NCBI RefSeq assembly: GCF_038022665.1
Contig: NZ_CP150629.1
Coordinates: 1,346,480 to 1,410,479 of the forward strand
Length of the DNA: 64,000 bases
From: Methanolobus sp. WCC4
Lineage (GTDB): Archaea; Halobacteriota; Methanosarcinia; Methanosarcinales; Methanosarcinaceae
Reading direction: 5' to 3'
Part shown: positions 37,171 to 45,447 of the stretch, in pieces
Position numbering within the stretch: position 1 is the first letter of the stretch
How the letters are laid out: each line of letters starts with the position of its first letter
Position numbers and translations under genes: made by a program
Notes under the pieces: model-generated
The model's input: only the letters and a program-made list of their open reading frames with translations
Databases searched by the model: none
What the model was told of the DNA's origin: nothing

Positions 37171-37728
37171 TCAAGTTGTAGTAGTAATTGCAGATGGATC
37201 GAATCCTTTAATTATCAGCCATATTGCCAGAACGACCTCATTTGAGATGATCGGAAGGTAAAATAGCATCGAAATCGGAATAAGGCCGGTTACTTCCAAT
37301 AAGTTCACCAGTATCAGTAATATTGCTGCAATGAAGCCCCATACTGATAACCATCGGGGAATAAGTCCTGATAGATATAGTAGATAGTAAAAAAACAAAG
37401 CAGCTACACCAAAAATATATGCATGAACCACGTAAATCCCATCATATACTTCCATTAACACAGTGTTGGAAGATAAAAATAAAACTCCGGCAATTATCAT
37501 AAGTCCGCCTTCAATACCTCTAAAAATGATGTACCAAAGAGATAATTTCTCGTTGTATGGTTTAAAGAGCGGAAACATTATAGCTGCAATAGCAATAACT
37601 GCAACACCACTAAGTGCTTCAGAGAACATTACTATTATCTTTGATCCTGTAACGCTGCTGGCTAAAACAGCATAGGCAAATAAAATTAATGCCCCTGCAA
37701 GCATTGCTTTTTTTCTGTTCTCATCCAT
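37171..37728 (-). CDS. DUF4386-like six-TM membrane protein
   Basis: 185 residues with about six membrane helices (AMLAGALILFAYAVLASSV, ALSGVAVIAIAAIMFPLF, GGLMIIAGVLFLSS, VHAYIFGVAALFFYYLLY, VWGFIAAILLILVNLLE, NEVVLAIWLIIKGF). Internal features PLFKPYNEKLSLWYIIFR and SGLIPRWLSVWG are typical of DUF4386. No function is known. It ends in a TGA overlapped by a possible TTG start of the DUF6326-like gene, so both probably form a two-gene unit that looks acquired from bacteria. Confidence 0.72.
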   Translation of the reverse strand: MDENRKKAMLAGALILFAYAVLASSVTGSKIIVMFSEALSGVAVIAIAAIMFPLFKPYNEKLSLWYIIFRGIEGGLMIIAGVLFLSSNTVLMEVYDGIYVVHAYIFGVAALFFYYLLYLSGLIPRWLSVWGFIAAILLILVNLLEVTGLIPISMLFYLPIISNEVVLAIWLIIKGFDPSAITTTT

Positions 37729-37899
37729 CTGATACCACTTTCACTTAACAGAGTGAGATCGATATCTATTTAATATTTTTGGATATGCCAACTATCATAT
37801 TCTAAGGAATAGCCCATTTAAACTTGTTTCAGGACTTCTAGGCTACTCCGCTTTCAATATCCCGGATCAATGAAAGGATTATAAGCAATACTCTAAGGT

Positions 37900-38814
37900 T
37901 CACACCTGATATTCCAGAGGCCCCAGATCCCAGTTTCCTTTTTTGGTACCGGCCTGGTATACACTTTCCATGAAATCCATTATCTCCTTTTTGGGGTCAG
38001 GGGATTCTCTGATGTCATTATACATCAGAAGGGCCATACCTCCTCCATCGGGTGACCAGAATGCTTTCTCAGGACTCAAAGGCTCATCGGTAAGTCCTTC
38101 GGGTTCAGGATATACGGCAGCATAGAATGCAGGTTCTCTGACGTTCTCATCCCCTGCCCAGAAACCATAGGCTATCATCTCATGCGAATAGGCCTCGCTG
38201 TCCACCATGCTGGCGCCTTCCCACAGAGTTGCAGCTTTTCCAGAGAAGAAGATCAATGAAAGGTCCTTATGATGCCAGAAATATTGGACCGGGGAACATT
38301 TTCCTGCAAATCTTCCTCTGTATGTCTGGAAGACCGAGTTCATCTGCACAAGGATACGCCAGTACATGTTCACATACTTCTCGTCATATGCTGCATGTTC
38401 TTCGTCCGTTTCGAACGGTTCCGTACTAAAGGGTGTGTCATAGGGAACAGCCCATATTTTTGCCTTTATACCAAGTTCTGAAAGGGATGAGAATACATCC
38501 TTATAGAATCGGGATACAGAAAGTCCTTTCAAGGGGATGACCTTCTCAGAATCCCTGCTTGTCGTGATAACCAGTACATGGTCAATGAGATCGAATTCCA
38601 TCTCAAAGGCCATATCCTCATAAGGAATAGGTCCTGTAGTGATCCCTCTTGTAGACATGTACAATGTCGCATGCCACCAGTGGTTCCTTTTAGGGAATAG
38701 CCCAAGGCGGATCTTTCCGATTATTTGCGAGAATAGATGGAATGTGTTCATTGTATCTTCCCATTCTTCAATGGGAAGAGCTGGAAACTGTTCTTCATGG
38801 TGTATATTGCTCAT
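37900..38814 (-). CDS. DUF5996 family protein
   Basis: About 304 residues with FPALPIEEWEDTMNTFHLFSQIIGKIRL at the N terminus, NHWWHATLYMSTRGITTGPI and FWHHKDLSLIFFSGK, all hallmarks of the uncharacterised DUF5996 family (aromatic- and histidine-rich, cytosolic). ATG 38814 is chosen with GGGAG 8 bases ahead; a GTG at 38829 is also in frame. The family is mostly bacterial, and its presence next to DUF4386, DUF6326 and SnoaL-like genes suggests a block gained by transfer. No function can be assigned. Confidence 0.78.
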   Translation of the reverse strand: MSNIHHEEQFPALPIEEWEDTMNTFHLFSQIIGKIRLGLFPKRNHWWHATLYMSTRGITTGPIPYEDMAFEMEFDLIDHVLVITTSRDSEKVIPLKGLSVSRFYKDVFSSLSELGIKAKIWAVPYDTPFSTEPFETDEEHAAYDEKYVNMYWRILVQMNSVFQTYRGRFAGKCSPVQYFWHHKDLSLIFFSGKAATLWEGASMVDSEAYSHEMIAYGFWAGDENVREPAFYAAVYPEPEGLTDEPLSPEKAFWSPDGGGMALLMYNDIRESPDPKKEIMDFMESVYQAGTKKGNWDLGPLEYQV

Positions 38815-39044
38815 AGTTATTACTCCCACAGGTTCAAATATGAGATCTTAATAGCCCCAATAAAGGTATGAGGACAATGTTATAAAAATAATTGGAAAAT
38901 GTGAATAATATCTCTACAAAGCAAAATGGGTATATAGTAAAAAATCAAAATTAAAATGGGGAGCCAGAATCGATTTCTGATCGATACTGGAGTTTTGTTC
39001 TAGCAGAGCTTCCAAGCCGTAAGAATGGACCAAGGGGGAGTAAA

Positions 39045-39479
39045 GTGACCGCTGAAGAGAATATGGAATTAATGATAACACTGGACGATGCCTGGAATGC
39101 ACAGGACTGGGATACATTCGATAAGCGTCATGCTGACGATACAGCTGTCTACTGGCCAGGACAGGATGAACCGACAAGAGGAATAAAAGCACATAGGGAA
39201 GAAGCTATAGAGTTCTACAAGACCTTCCCGGACAATCATGTGGAGAACAGGCCCTACAAAACATTGTTCGGCCAGGGAGACTGGACATGTTCAGTGGCCG
39301 TATTTACCGGTACTATGAAAGGTCCAATGAAAACTCCTGATGGAGGGGAGATCCCACCCACAAATAAGAGTTTCAAAGTGGACTTTTGTACAGTTGCTCA
39401 CTGGAAGGACGGACAGATCGTTGAAGAGAAGCTTTTTTATGATCTCATGAGTGTGATGAAACAGATCGGGCTGATGTAA
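39045..39479 (+). CDS. SnoaL-like / ester cyclase family protein
   Basis: 144 residues of the NTF2-like alpha+beta barrel: MELMITLDDAWNAQDWDTFDKRHADD at the N-terminal helix, EAIEFYKTFPDNHVE, a long GTMKGPMKTPDGG hairpin, and DFCTVAHWKDGQIVEEKLFYDLMSVMKQIGL at the end. This matches the SnoaL/polyketide cyclase-like group, in which many members have no known substrate. The GTG start has GGGGGAG four bases ahead. It stands alone on the plus strand in an otherwise minus-strand accessory region. Likely cytosolic; a specific reaction cannot be named. Confidence 0.75.
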   Translation: MTAEENMELMITLDDAWNAQDWDTFDKRHADDTAVYWPGQDEPTRGIKAHREEAIEFYKTFPDNHVENRPYKTLFGQGDWTCSVAVFTGTMKGPMKTPDGGEIPPTNKSFKVDFCTVAHWKDGQIVEEKLFYDLMSVMKQIGLM

Positions 39480-39576
39480 CTAATTTTTCCGATAATGATC
39501 TTGATATGAGCACCTGTCCCGTGGAAACGTAAGGTGTCCACAATAACAGATGGGCTGCCGATGATACAGGAAGTTT

Positions 39577-40008
39577 TCATGCTTCCAGCTTCGGCCACTT
39601 CCATGCATATCCGACGATCAGTAAAAGAAGCACGAATTCCACAACGGAACCGAATATATAAAAGAACCAGGACTCTCCAATTGTATTCCCTATCACAACA
39701 ACAATATAGAGTATACCCACGATGATATTCGTCCAGCGATTAGCTTTTGCCGGCAACGCCACTGACAGGAAAACCATAAGAGCGGGAATGGTCATTAGTA
39801 CCATGGCTGCTAACAAAGATGCCTGAGTAACCGGAAAAGGTCCCAGATTCCCTGACATTATATGTTCGATTTCCCCTGGTGCATGCAAATAGAAAAGATC
39901 TACATATAGATATAAGAACATCAAAGTTGCCCATAGTGCTGAAAGTTTTAACTTCACATTTATCTTCACATCTTCTAAGATCCCTGTTGTCCCTTTAGTT
40001 GAATTCAT
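39577..40008 (-). CDS. DUF6326-like four-TM membrane protein (second copy)
   Basis: 143 residues with four hydrophobic helices (LSALWATLMFLYLYVDLFYL, ASLLAAMVLMTIPALMVFLSV, NIIVGILYIVVVIGNTI, FIFGSVVEFVLLLLIVGYA) and the same KANRWTN connector seen in the copy at 36698-37147. The two genes are clearly related but diverged, so they are old paralogues or separate acquisitions. No function is known. Confidence 0.7.
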   Translation of the reverse strand: MNSTKGTTGILEDVKINVKLKLSALWATLMFLYLYVDLFYLHAPGEIEHIMSGNLGPFPVTQASLLAAMVLMTIPALMVFLSVALPAKANRWTNIIVGILYIVVVIGNTIGESWFFYIFGSVVEFVLLLLIVGYAWKWPKLEA

Positions 40009-40400
40009 TTCATGCTAACTCCTTTTAATTAAATTGTATGTCATTGGCTTTAAAGTACCTGTAGGGATCCTGTTAGTTATACTTTGAATTCATCAATCTT
40101 CAACAACAGCAGTATTTTGTGTTCTTTAGAATGGCAGTGGAGGAAAGTGCCGCCTGCGGCGGATGTCGCATTGTCCTTTGTTTGCCAATTATTCTTGTAT
40201 AACTATCAGAAACACAAGGTTGCAGGGGGACAATATGATTGACGGATCGGAAATCATAAGCAACTAGATCCATCCCGGAGGGTACGGCGAAGCCGGCACT
40301 ATCCTGAAAGGTGGAAATGAATTTGTTGCTTGAACTTTTCTGATGAAGTCGAATGGAAAATATATAGAGCCTGTATTTTCTTCTATGAAGCCAAACCTCT
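40009..40400. other. 392-bp gap with GC-rich hairpins and a 23-codon ORF; possible structured RNA
   Basis: The gap has AT-rich ends but a GC-richer centre (40130-40320). It contains a perfect stem CCGCC-TGC-GGCGG (40150-40162) and a longer stem at 40280-40304 (GGGTA, CGGC, loop GAA, GCCG, GCAC bulge, TATCC). A small ORF runs from ATG 40131 to TAA 40202 and encodes MAVEESAACGGCRIVLCLP and four more residues; no ribosome-binding site is visible ahead. The local base composition and stems could mark a non-coding RNA or a gene remnant. No known riboswitch is recognised. Confidence 0.3.
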
Positions 40401-41030
40401 TCACTTCATCCCCGGTTTTTTGTTCTCTTCAAGTCGCTTAATGAGTTCTTTGAGCCTTCTTTGCCTTGTTTCCTCTCTTTTAGCATCGAGTATCCATTCA
40501 ATATAGTTTCTTTTGTATCCGGGTGCAAGGTTGTTGAAGTACTCACTGGCCCTTTTATTTGCAGAGAGGGCCTTTTTAACATTAGGAGGAATGACAAGTT
40601 TCTTTTTCGCTTCTTTGTTCGTTTCCTTTTTGCTGACCTTCAGGCCGTTCTTATCCTCTTCCAGCAGTTCCCTTATTTTTTCGCAGCCGGCATCTGTCAT
40701 CTTTCCTGCTTTGATCATCTTTCTGGCCCTTTCTTTGTTCAGGTAGGACCAGTTGCTTTTGCTTTTCCGGGGCGTGAACTTCTGCATGTACTTTTCATCG
40801 TCCAGCTTTCGTACAACACTGTCTATCCATCCGAAACAGATCGCTTCTTCCACAGCATCGTCGTATGGTATTGTGGGCTTACTGGTGTGTTTCTTATAGT
40901 ATACCAGCCAGATCTCACTTTTCTTGTCGTGATGTTCATCAAGCCATTTTCTCCACTCATCACGGTCACTTACGTAGAGTTGTTCAGGTGGCTGCTTTTT
41001 GGTCTGTTTGGAATTGTTTGTGGAATTCAT
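40401..41030 (-). CDS. YdeI/OmpD-associated (bacteriocin-protection-like) family protein
   Basis: 209 residues, lysine-rich. The N-terminal half contains the family core: RDEWRKWLDEHHDKKSEIW, VYYKKHTSKPTIPYDDAVEEA, ICFGWIDSVVRKLDDEKY, and FTPRKSKSNWSYLNKERARKM. The C-terminal half is a helical domain with IPPNVKKALSANKRASEYFNNLAPGYKRNYIEWI, the domain seen in YdeI-like proteins. The biological role is not established. The family is mainly bacterial, in keeping with other genes of this stretch. Cytosolic. Confidence 0.83.
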   Translation of the reverse strand: MNSTNNSKQTKKQPPEQLYVSDRDEWRKWLDEHHDKKSEIWLVYYKKHTSKPTIPYDDAVEEAICFGWIDSVVRKLDDEKYMQKFTPRKSKSNWSYLNKERARKMIKAGKMTDAGCEKIRELLEEDKNGLKVSKKETNKEAKKKLVIPPNVKKALSANKRASEYFNNLAPGYKRNYIEWILDAKREETRQRRLKELIKRLEENKKPGMK

Positions 41031-41190
41031 ACGACCTTACCCACATCTAATTTGTAGTGCTTGTTTATTTACTTCTTTATGTGGGTGGCATGTGAAAAGA
41101 GAGTTTATTCTCTAATAAGTGCGGGAAAAACGTAGGAGGAAATATCAAAAATATGGAACTAAACCAGGGGGTGGAAAAAGGTTAAAATTT

Positions 41191-41213
41191 ACAGGATCTT
41201 TAAAAAATCCTGT
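41191..41213 (-). terminator. Hairpin downstream of the YkgJ-like gene
   Basis: ACAGGAT (41191-41197) pairs with ATCCTGT (41207-41213); the loop is A/T-rich and an AT-rich run follows on the minus strand. It could end the YkgJ-like transcript on the minus strand or a short plus-strand transcript. Confidence 0.4.
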
Positions 41214-41324
41214 TTGTTACAATTTCCGGGCTTTGGCTTTTAAAGTCTATCTTAATGGTAGCACTGAAATCATAATAATTCAAAAATAGTTCTGTTGTAT
41301 CGGAAAAAACATGTTTATTAGCCC

Positions 41325-41930
41325 CTATTGGCCAGGTCCTATTGATGTCTGTATCTTCTTCAATTTCGAAGACAGGAACATTGAAAGCATTTCAAGCTCA
41401 TCAAAGGGTATCTGCATCTCTTTCAGGATGGGTTTGAGGTGGAATTCCAAAAGTTCTGCCTCATATGAATCTACATTTTTTTTCCATTCCTCTTTTATCC
41501 TGGCCTTCTCTTCATCTGAGCTATTTGATCTTGAAAAAGAGTCAACTATCCATTCAGCAAAATCCCGGATGATCAAAAAACCAATTGGACATGGCTGCAG
41601 TCCAACAGAGTTGCCGGATGTGTTTACCTTGAAGGGATACATACCACAAACGGTAGGTCTTTTATCATACACTTCGCATCTGCCGGTTGAACCGAGGAAA
41701 GAGCAGGGTGCATTCATCAAGTAAAGGCCTGCAGATAAACCTTCATTTGTGATCATCCCGGCTTTTTTCTCGTTCAGGATACTCAGGACCTTTACCTCAT
41801 CCTCGAATATGTGTATCTGCCCCTGACTGCAGCAATGTGCTCCACAGGTATCAGGGCATTGATAGTGTTTCAGGATATTCTGAACCGCTCTATAATGAAT
41901 TGCATTCTTTACAGCAGTGCTAATTTCCAT
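41325..41930 (-). CDS. YkgJ-family cysteine-cluster protein
   Basis: About 201 residues of the zinc- or iron-binding YkgJ/UPF0153 group. Cysteines: CPDTCGAHCCSQ near residue 25, then the family core NAPCSFLGSTGRCEVYDKRPTVCGMYPF and a further LQPCPIGF. The C-terminal half is helical (EEKARIKEEWKKNVDSYEAE). Metal binding is inferred from these cysteines; function unknown. ATG 41930 is preferred over a GTG at 41945. It ends in TAG; reading through would add 14 residues before TGA. Confidence 0.85.
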   Translation of the reverse strand: MEISTAVKNAIHYRAVQNILKHYQCPDTCGAHCCSQGQIHIFEDEVKVLSILNEKKAGMITNEGLSAGLYLMNAPCSFLGSTGRCEVYDKRPTVCGMYPFKVNTSGNSVGLQPCPIGFLIIRDFAEWIVDSFSRSNSSDEEKARIKEEWKKNVDSYEAELLEFHLKPILKEMQIPFDELEMLSMFLSSKLKKIQTSIGPGQ

Positions 41931-41945
41931 AGGCTTGTTTTTCAC

Positions 41946-42450
41946 CTGTTTTTAATTTATTAAATTGCTCTAAAACAGTGCTTATAACTAAAACTATGGA
42001 TATAATGGTTTTGCTCATAAAATATCTACTATAAACTATTTTATAAAAAAATAATGCTCTATTACTACTTTGATTCTCTATTAATCTAGTATTATCTCTT
42101 TTATTCCTAAAATCGGCTTTAATGGTAGATTTTAGATTCATGTCATATGTTAGCAGTAGAAGTCACAAATGTTACAATGTATGATGTGTGGTTTCAGGAA
42201 TAGTACTCTGAGCTGTAGTTCACGAGCAAGGTTTGCAACCCCTTGCAAGGACACAGGAAATGATGTGAAGAGTTCAGGGAATATGCCGAATGCAGGGGCT
42301 TGAGACCAGGAGCTGGTTTATGTGATACTCTTCTAGCTGTGTGGATTGCTCCGGGAATAGGATCGATCATCACAGTAGAAAAGTGTCAGAAAATCGATAT
42401 ACTCACTTTGATATATGAGCATCAAAAGAAAAATGATGAATGGAAGAGAA
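41946..42450. other. 505-bp gap without recognisable gene
   Basis: The part to about 42140 is very AT-rich with no convincing frame. From about 42150 to 42450 the composition rises; it contains the palindrome CCTTGCAAGG within a longer CAAGGTTTGCAACCCCTTGC context near 42225-42250. Short frames here have no ribosome-binding site or family resemblance. The upstream region of the YkgJ-like gene should hold its promoter. It may contain remnants of a lost gene; none could be identified. Confidence 0.5.
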
Positions 42451-43905
42451 TCACTCTCTCCATTCATAGATGTAGTTTGTCCTGTAGAATGCAGCATTCT
42501 GGTAGGTGTATGTCATTCTGAATGACCCTCCAAATGCATTTTCCCAAGGTGCGTTTGCCTTGAATGTACCTTCCTTGACGGTGCCTGTTGGGTCATTATG
42601 CTCCATCTTGAAGAAAGCTCCATAAGTATCATCTTCCAGATAATAGTGGCTTCCGGAACCTCCTCTGATATCAATATCTGCATCGTCTATTACAATGTAG
42701 CTTGAATCTCCAAGGTAGAGACCTTTAGTTTCCATCAAAGTGGCCTCTTTTCTAACATAGATCGAGATCTCTTCTTCAGCAGCGTAGAAGTCCTCTGGTT
42801 CTTCACTGATAGTTCTTACCTGTGCAGTCTCACCTTTGTCTCCTATATCACTGGTCCAGACATTTCCTCTTTCGTAATCTACGTCGTATGTGTAATATTC
42901 GTGTGTACTTACTACTTTGTCTCCGTAGTCTTCGACTTCAACGAGGTACCAGCCAGGTATTATGTCTGATGAGCTTATGCTTGCTGACTGTCCAATTCTG
43001 CTTCCTGTCCAGCCACCACTCCATGATGAACTGTCAGAGCCGTATCTCCAGTTTCCTTCGAATGAGTTACCGTCGCTGCTAAGTTTAAGTTCTACATCAC
43101 CTGCATCGTTAGGTGCTGAATATGAAGGGCTTTCGGACCAGGTTCCTATGAATACGTCGCCGTTCATGACACCTTCAAGTCTTCCGCTGTCGTGAGTGTA
43201 CTCACCGACTATCTTATCACCAGATTGCCAGAATGTCATATCTCCCCAGTTCGAGCTCCATTCTCCTACAAAGCTGTATGATGTGCTTTCAGATACGAAT
43301 CCGCTTTGTGGAGTTGGTATTGTATCAGCTGTTCCTGTGCTTCCGAAATCGGCCTGATGGCTGCTTGTTGTTGTACCGTCGAGCAGGTCAAGTGGTATTG
43401 AAACAGTCTCACCGTCTATTATCTCGAACTCAACGGATTCTTCAACTCCTGCTCCGCTTATGATTACCTCATAATCTCCAAGTGGCCAGCCATCATCCGG
43501 TTTTTCTAGAATGAAAGTTCCACGTCCGAAGTCTTCACCGGTTTCGGATTCGAAGGTGTAGATCGAATAATCATTTTCGAGATATATCCACTCGATGCTT
43601 ATCATGTCGTAATCGAAGTTGTCATAGATGAACCATGCATACAGTTCGTCTGAATCCTGTGAGTATTTCAGTACCTTATCAACTGGAATGAAGTTGTGTG
43701 TTGTTGATGTCATCATAACTTCGAGCAGTCTTGGTTCTCCACTGGCTGTCATATCACCATACTTCTCAGTTACTGCATCTACGATCTGCTGCTCTTCTTC
43801 GGTCGCTCCGAAACTTCCGGGCTTATAAGAATCACTTATGTCTGTACAGCCCGAAAGCGCTACTATGCTTACAAGAAGCATTACCACCAATAATTTTGCT
43901 TTCAT
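42451..43905 (-). CDS. Large secreted lipoprotein of unknown function
   Basis: 484 residues. A lipoprotein signal peptide is clear: MKAKLLVVMLLVSIVALSGC, with the lipidated cysteine at residue 20. The mature part is acidic and rich in serine, glycine and aromatic residues. Around residues 205-300 is a region like YSFVGEWSSNWGDMTFWQSG / GRLEGVMNGDVFIGTWSES / SFEGNWRYGSDSSSW, three beta repeats that look like small barrel units seen in bacterial surface proteins. The C-terminal part has YYLEDDTYGAFFKMEHND. No enzyme motif is visible. It is predicted to face outside the cell membrane, possibly binding a ligand or polymer. Confidence 0.75.
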   Translation of the reverse strand: MKAKLLVVMLLVSIVALSGCTDISDSYKPGSFGATEEEQQIVDAVTEKYGDMTASGEPRLLEVMMTSTTHNFIPVDKVLKYSQDSDELYAWFIYDNFDYDMISIEWIYLENDYSIYTFESETGEDFGRGTFILEKPDDGWPLGDYEVIISGAGVEESVEFEIIDGETVSIPLDLLDGTTTSSHQADFGSTGTADTIPTPQSGFVSESTSYSFVGEWSSNWGDMTFWQSGDKIVGEYTHDSGRLEGVMNGDVFIGTWSESPSYSAPNDAGDVELKLSSDGNSFEGNWRYGSDSSSWSGGWTGSRIGQSASISSSDIIPGWYLVEVEDYGDKVVSTHEYYTYDVDYERGNVWTSDIGDKGETAQVRTISEEPEDFYAAEEEISIYVRKEATLMETKGLYLGDSSYIVIDDADIDIRGGSGSHYYLEDDTYGAFFKMEHNDPTGTVKEGTFKANAPWENAFGGSFRMTYTYQNAAFYRTNYIYEWRE

Positions 43906-44155
43906 TTTTTCACATCCATTTATGTATTAATATTATTTTTCCAACCACCCACTAATAATAAAAATATATACATGCCTTGTCTTCTTTCTTTAATATTTTA
44001 GGCCATTTCACTGGTCATTCGCTCTATATATAATTATATGTTTTCAATCTACTTGAAATTTTAATTAAATGTAATCTTGTCCTTCTCATGCAGTGATATA
44101 TTCCTGTCTCGTATACACTCCAAATATAAATATGACATAAAACCAATCTCCCTAT

Positions 44156-44590
44156 ATGAGTTCCATCATCGACAGGATAATCCCAAAACAGCGTAAGATG
44201 TCCACAAGGGTAGGCGGACTGCTGATAATCGTGGGAGAGACCATGTTCCTTTTCTCCCTGCTCAATTTCCTGATGATAACCAGATTGCAATATTACAGTT
44301 CAGGTGATAGTTTTATGAGAACGCTTTTTCCTCATTACCTGCTGTTCCTTGCAGCCTTGTTCTTTGCAGCATTCATAGGCATGTGGCTCACCTATGTGTA
44401 CGTATTCCCGAGCAAGCAGCGTTTCTCGCAGGAACAGTCGATCAAGGATGACAGGAGTCCTATGTATAATAAGGTCCTTGGGATCGAGAATGAGATCTCT
44501 GAACTGAAACAGATCGTTCTTGAGATATCAGAGAAGATGGAACGTATGGACATGAATAAGGATATAGATAAGGATCAGGGAAATAGCTGA
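44156..44590 (+). CDS. Two-TM membrane protein with C-terminal coiled coil
   Basis: 144 residues with two hydrophobic helices (about 19-41, VGGLLIIVGETMFLFSLLNFL, and about 60-85, HYLLFLAALFFAAFIGMWL), followed by a basic/polar linker and a coiled coil (about 105-140, VLGIENEISELKQIVLEISEKMERM). Not a recognised family. It precedes a metallophosphoesterase gene by only about 10 bp and then an Lhr helicase gene, so it is probably the first gene of a three-gene operon. The coiled coil would lie in the cytoplasm. Confidence 0.72.
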   Translation: MSSIIDRIIPKQRKMSTRVGGLLIIVGETMFLFSLLNFLMITRLQYYSSGDSFMRTLFPHYLLFLAALFFAAFIGMWLTYVYVFPSKQRFSQEQSIKDDRSPMYNKVLGIENEISELKQIVLEISEKMERMDMNKDIDKDQGNS

Positions 44591-44601
44591 TCCCGGTGAC
44601 A

Positions 44602-45447
44602 ATGACTATCAAGATCGATCCCATAATTGATGAACCTGCACTTGTGGTAAGCAACGAGACAAAGGCACTTGTGATAGCTGATGTGCATCTTGGTATAGAG
44701 TGGGATCTCTACAGAAGTGGATTCTCCATTCCCAGCCGTATGAAATATGGTCTTGAGAGGGTTCTTGCTTACATCAAGCAGGTATCTCCCGACAGGATCA
44801 TCCTTCTGGGGGATGTGAAACACAATGTTCCACAGATATCATGGCAAGAGCGTGATGAGATCCCGTATTTCCTTTCAACACTCTCCGACCATGCCATAGT
44901 GGATATCTTCCCCGGAAATCATGATGGTGGTATAGAGTATCTGCTTCCCGATGACGGAGACATTAACGTACATCCGGTACGTGGTTCTGTGATCGAGAAC
45001 GTGGGCTATTTCCACGGCCACACATGGCCGGACCCGAAACTGCTCAATGCTGAATACATCATCACTGCACATAATCATCCCACCATCCGGCTTACTGATT
45101 CACTTGGTTTTGCCATGGTGGAACAAAGCTGGATCAGGACACGTCTGGACCTTCAGGTACTTCAGGGACATTTCACCAGTCTTGAGCTGAGCAAGGAAAA
45201 CGGTAACTGGAACGACCCTGAGCTTATCGTAGTTCCATCATTCAATGAACTCTGTGGCGGTGTGGCCTTCAATGAATCCATGCATGATGACCTTCTGGGA
45301 CCGTTGTTCTCATCGAAGGGTGTCGATATCGACAATGCACAGGCTTACCTTCTGGACGGGACCCAGCTTGGAAAGCTAAAGAATATAAGGAAACTGGAAG
45401 AGAGCAAAGTCCGTCCCAGGAGAAAACGTAAGGGGGCTAAGAAATGA
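44602..45447 (+). CDS. Metallophosphoesterase (COG1407-type)
   Basis: About 281 residues of the calcineurin-like phosphoesterase fold. Metal motifs: [16 protein letters not shown] (D-x-H), [11 protein letters not shown] (G-D), [15 protein letters not shown] (G-N-H-D), GYFHGHTW and IITAHNHPT (final histidines). It matches the archaeal COG1407 group related to the ligase/helicase-associated phosphoesterases of bacterial DNA repair. ATG 44602 lies just after GGTGA; a GTG at 44596 is also in frame. The stop overlaps the Lhr helicase start by 4 bp, which suggests a role in nucleic-acid repair, acting with the helicase. Confidence 0.9.
   Translation: MTIKIDPIIDEPALVVSNETKALVIADVHLGIEWDLYRSGFSIPSRMKYGLERVLAYIKQVSPDRIILLGDVKHNVPQISWQERDEIPYFLSTLSDHAIVDIFPGNHDGGIEYLLPDDGDINVHPVRGSVIENVGYFHGHTWPDPKLLNAEYIITAHNHPTIRLTDSLGFAMVEQSWIRTRLDLQVLQGHFTSLELSKENGNWNDPELIVVPSFNELCGGVAFNESMHDDLLGPLFSSKGVDIDNAQAYLLDGTQLGKLKNIRKLEESKVRPRRKRKGAKK

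Noticed and set aside
40401-41057. 198-codon plus-strand frame opposite the YdeI-like gene
   Set aside because: Rich in phenylalanine and leucine because it is the complement of lysine codons; the minus-strand gene has a clear family match.
42300-42521. 73-codon plus-strand frame at the end of the lipoprotein gene
   Set aside because: Half of it is antisense to the lipoprotein and it shows no motif or ribosome-binding site.
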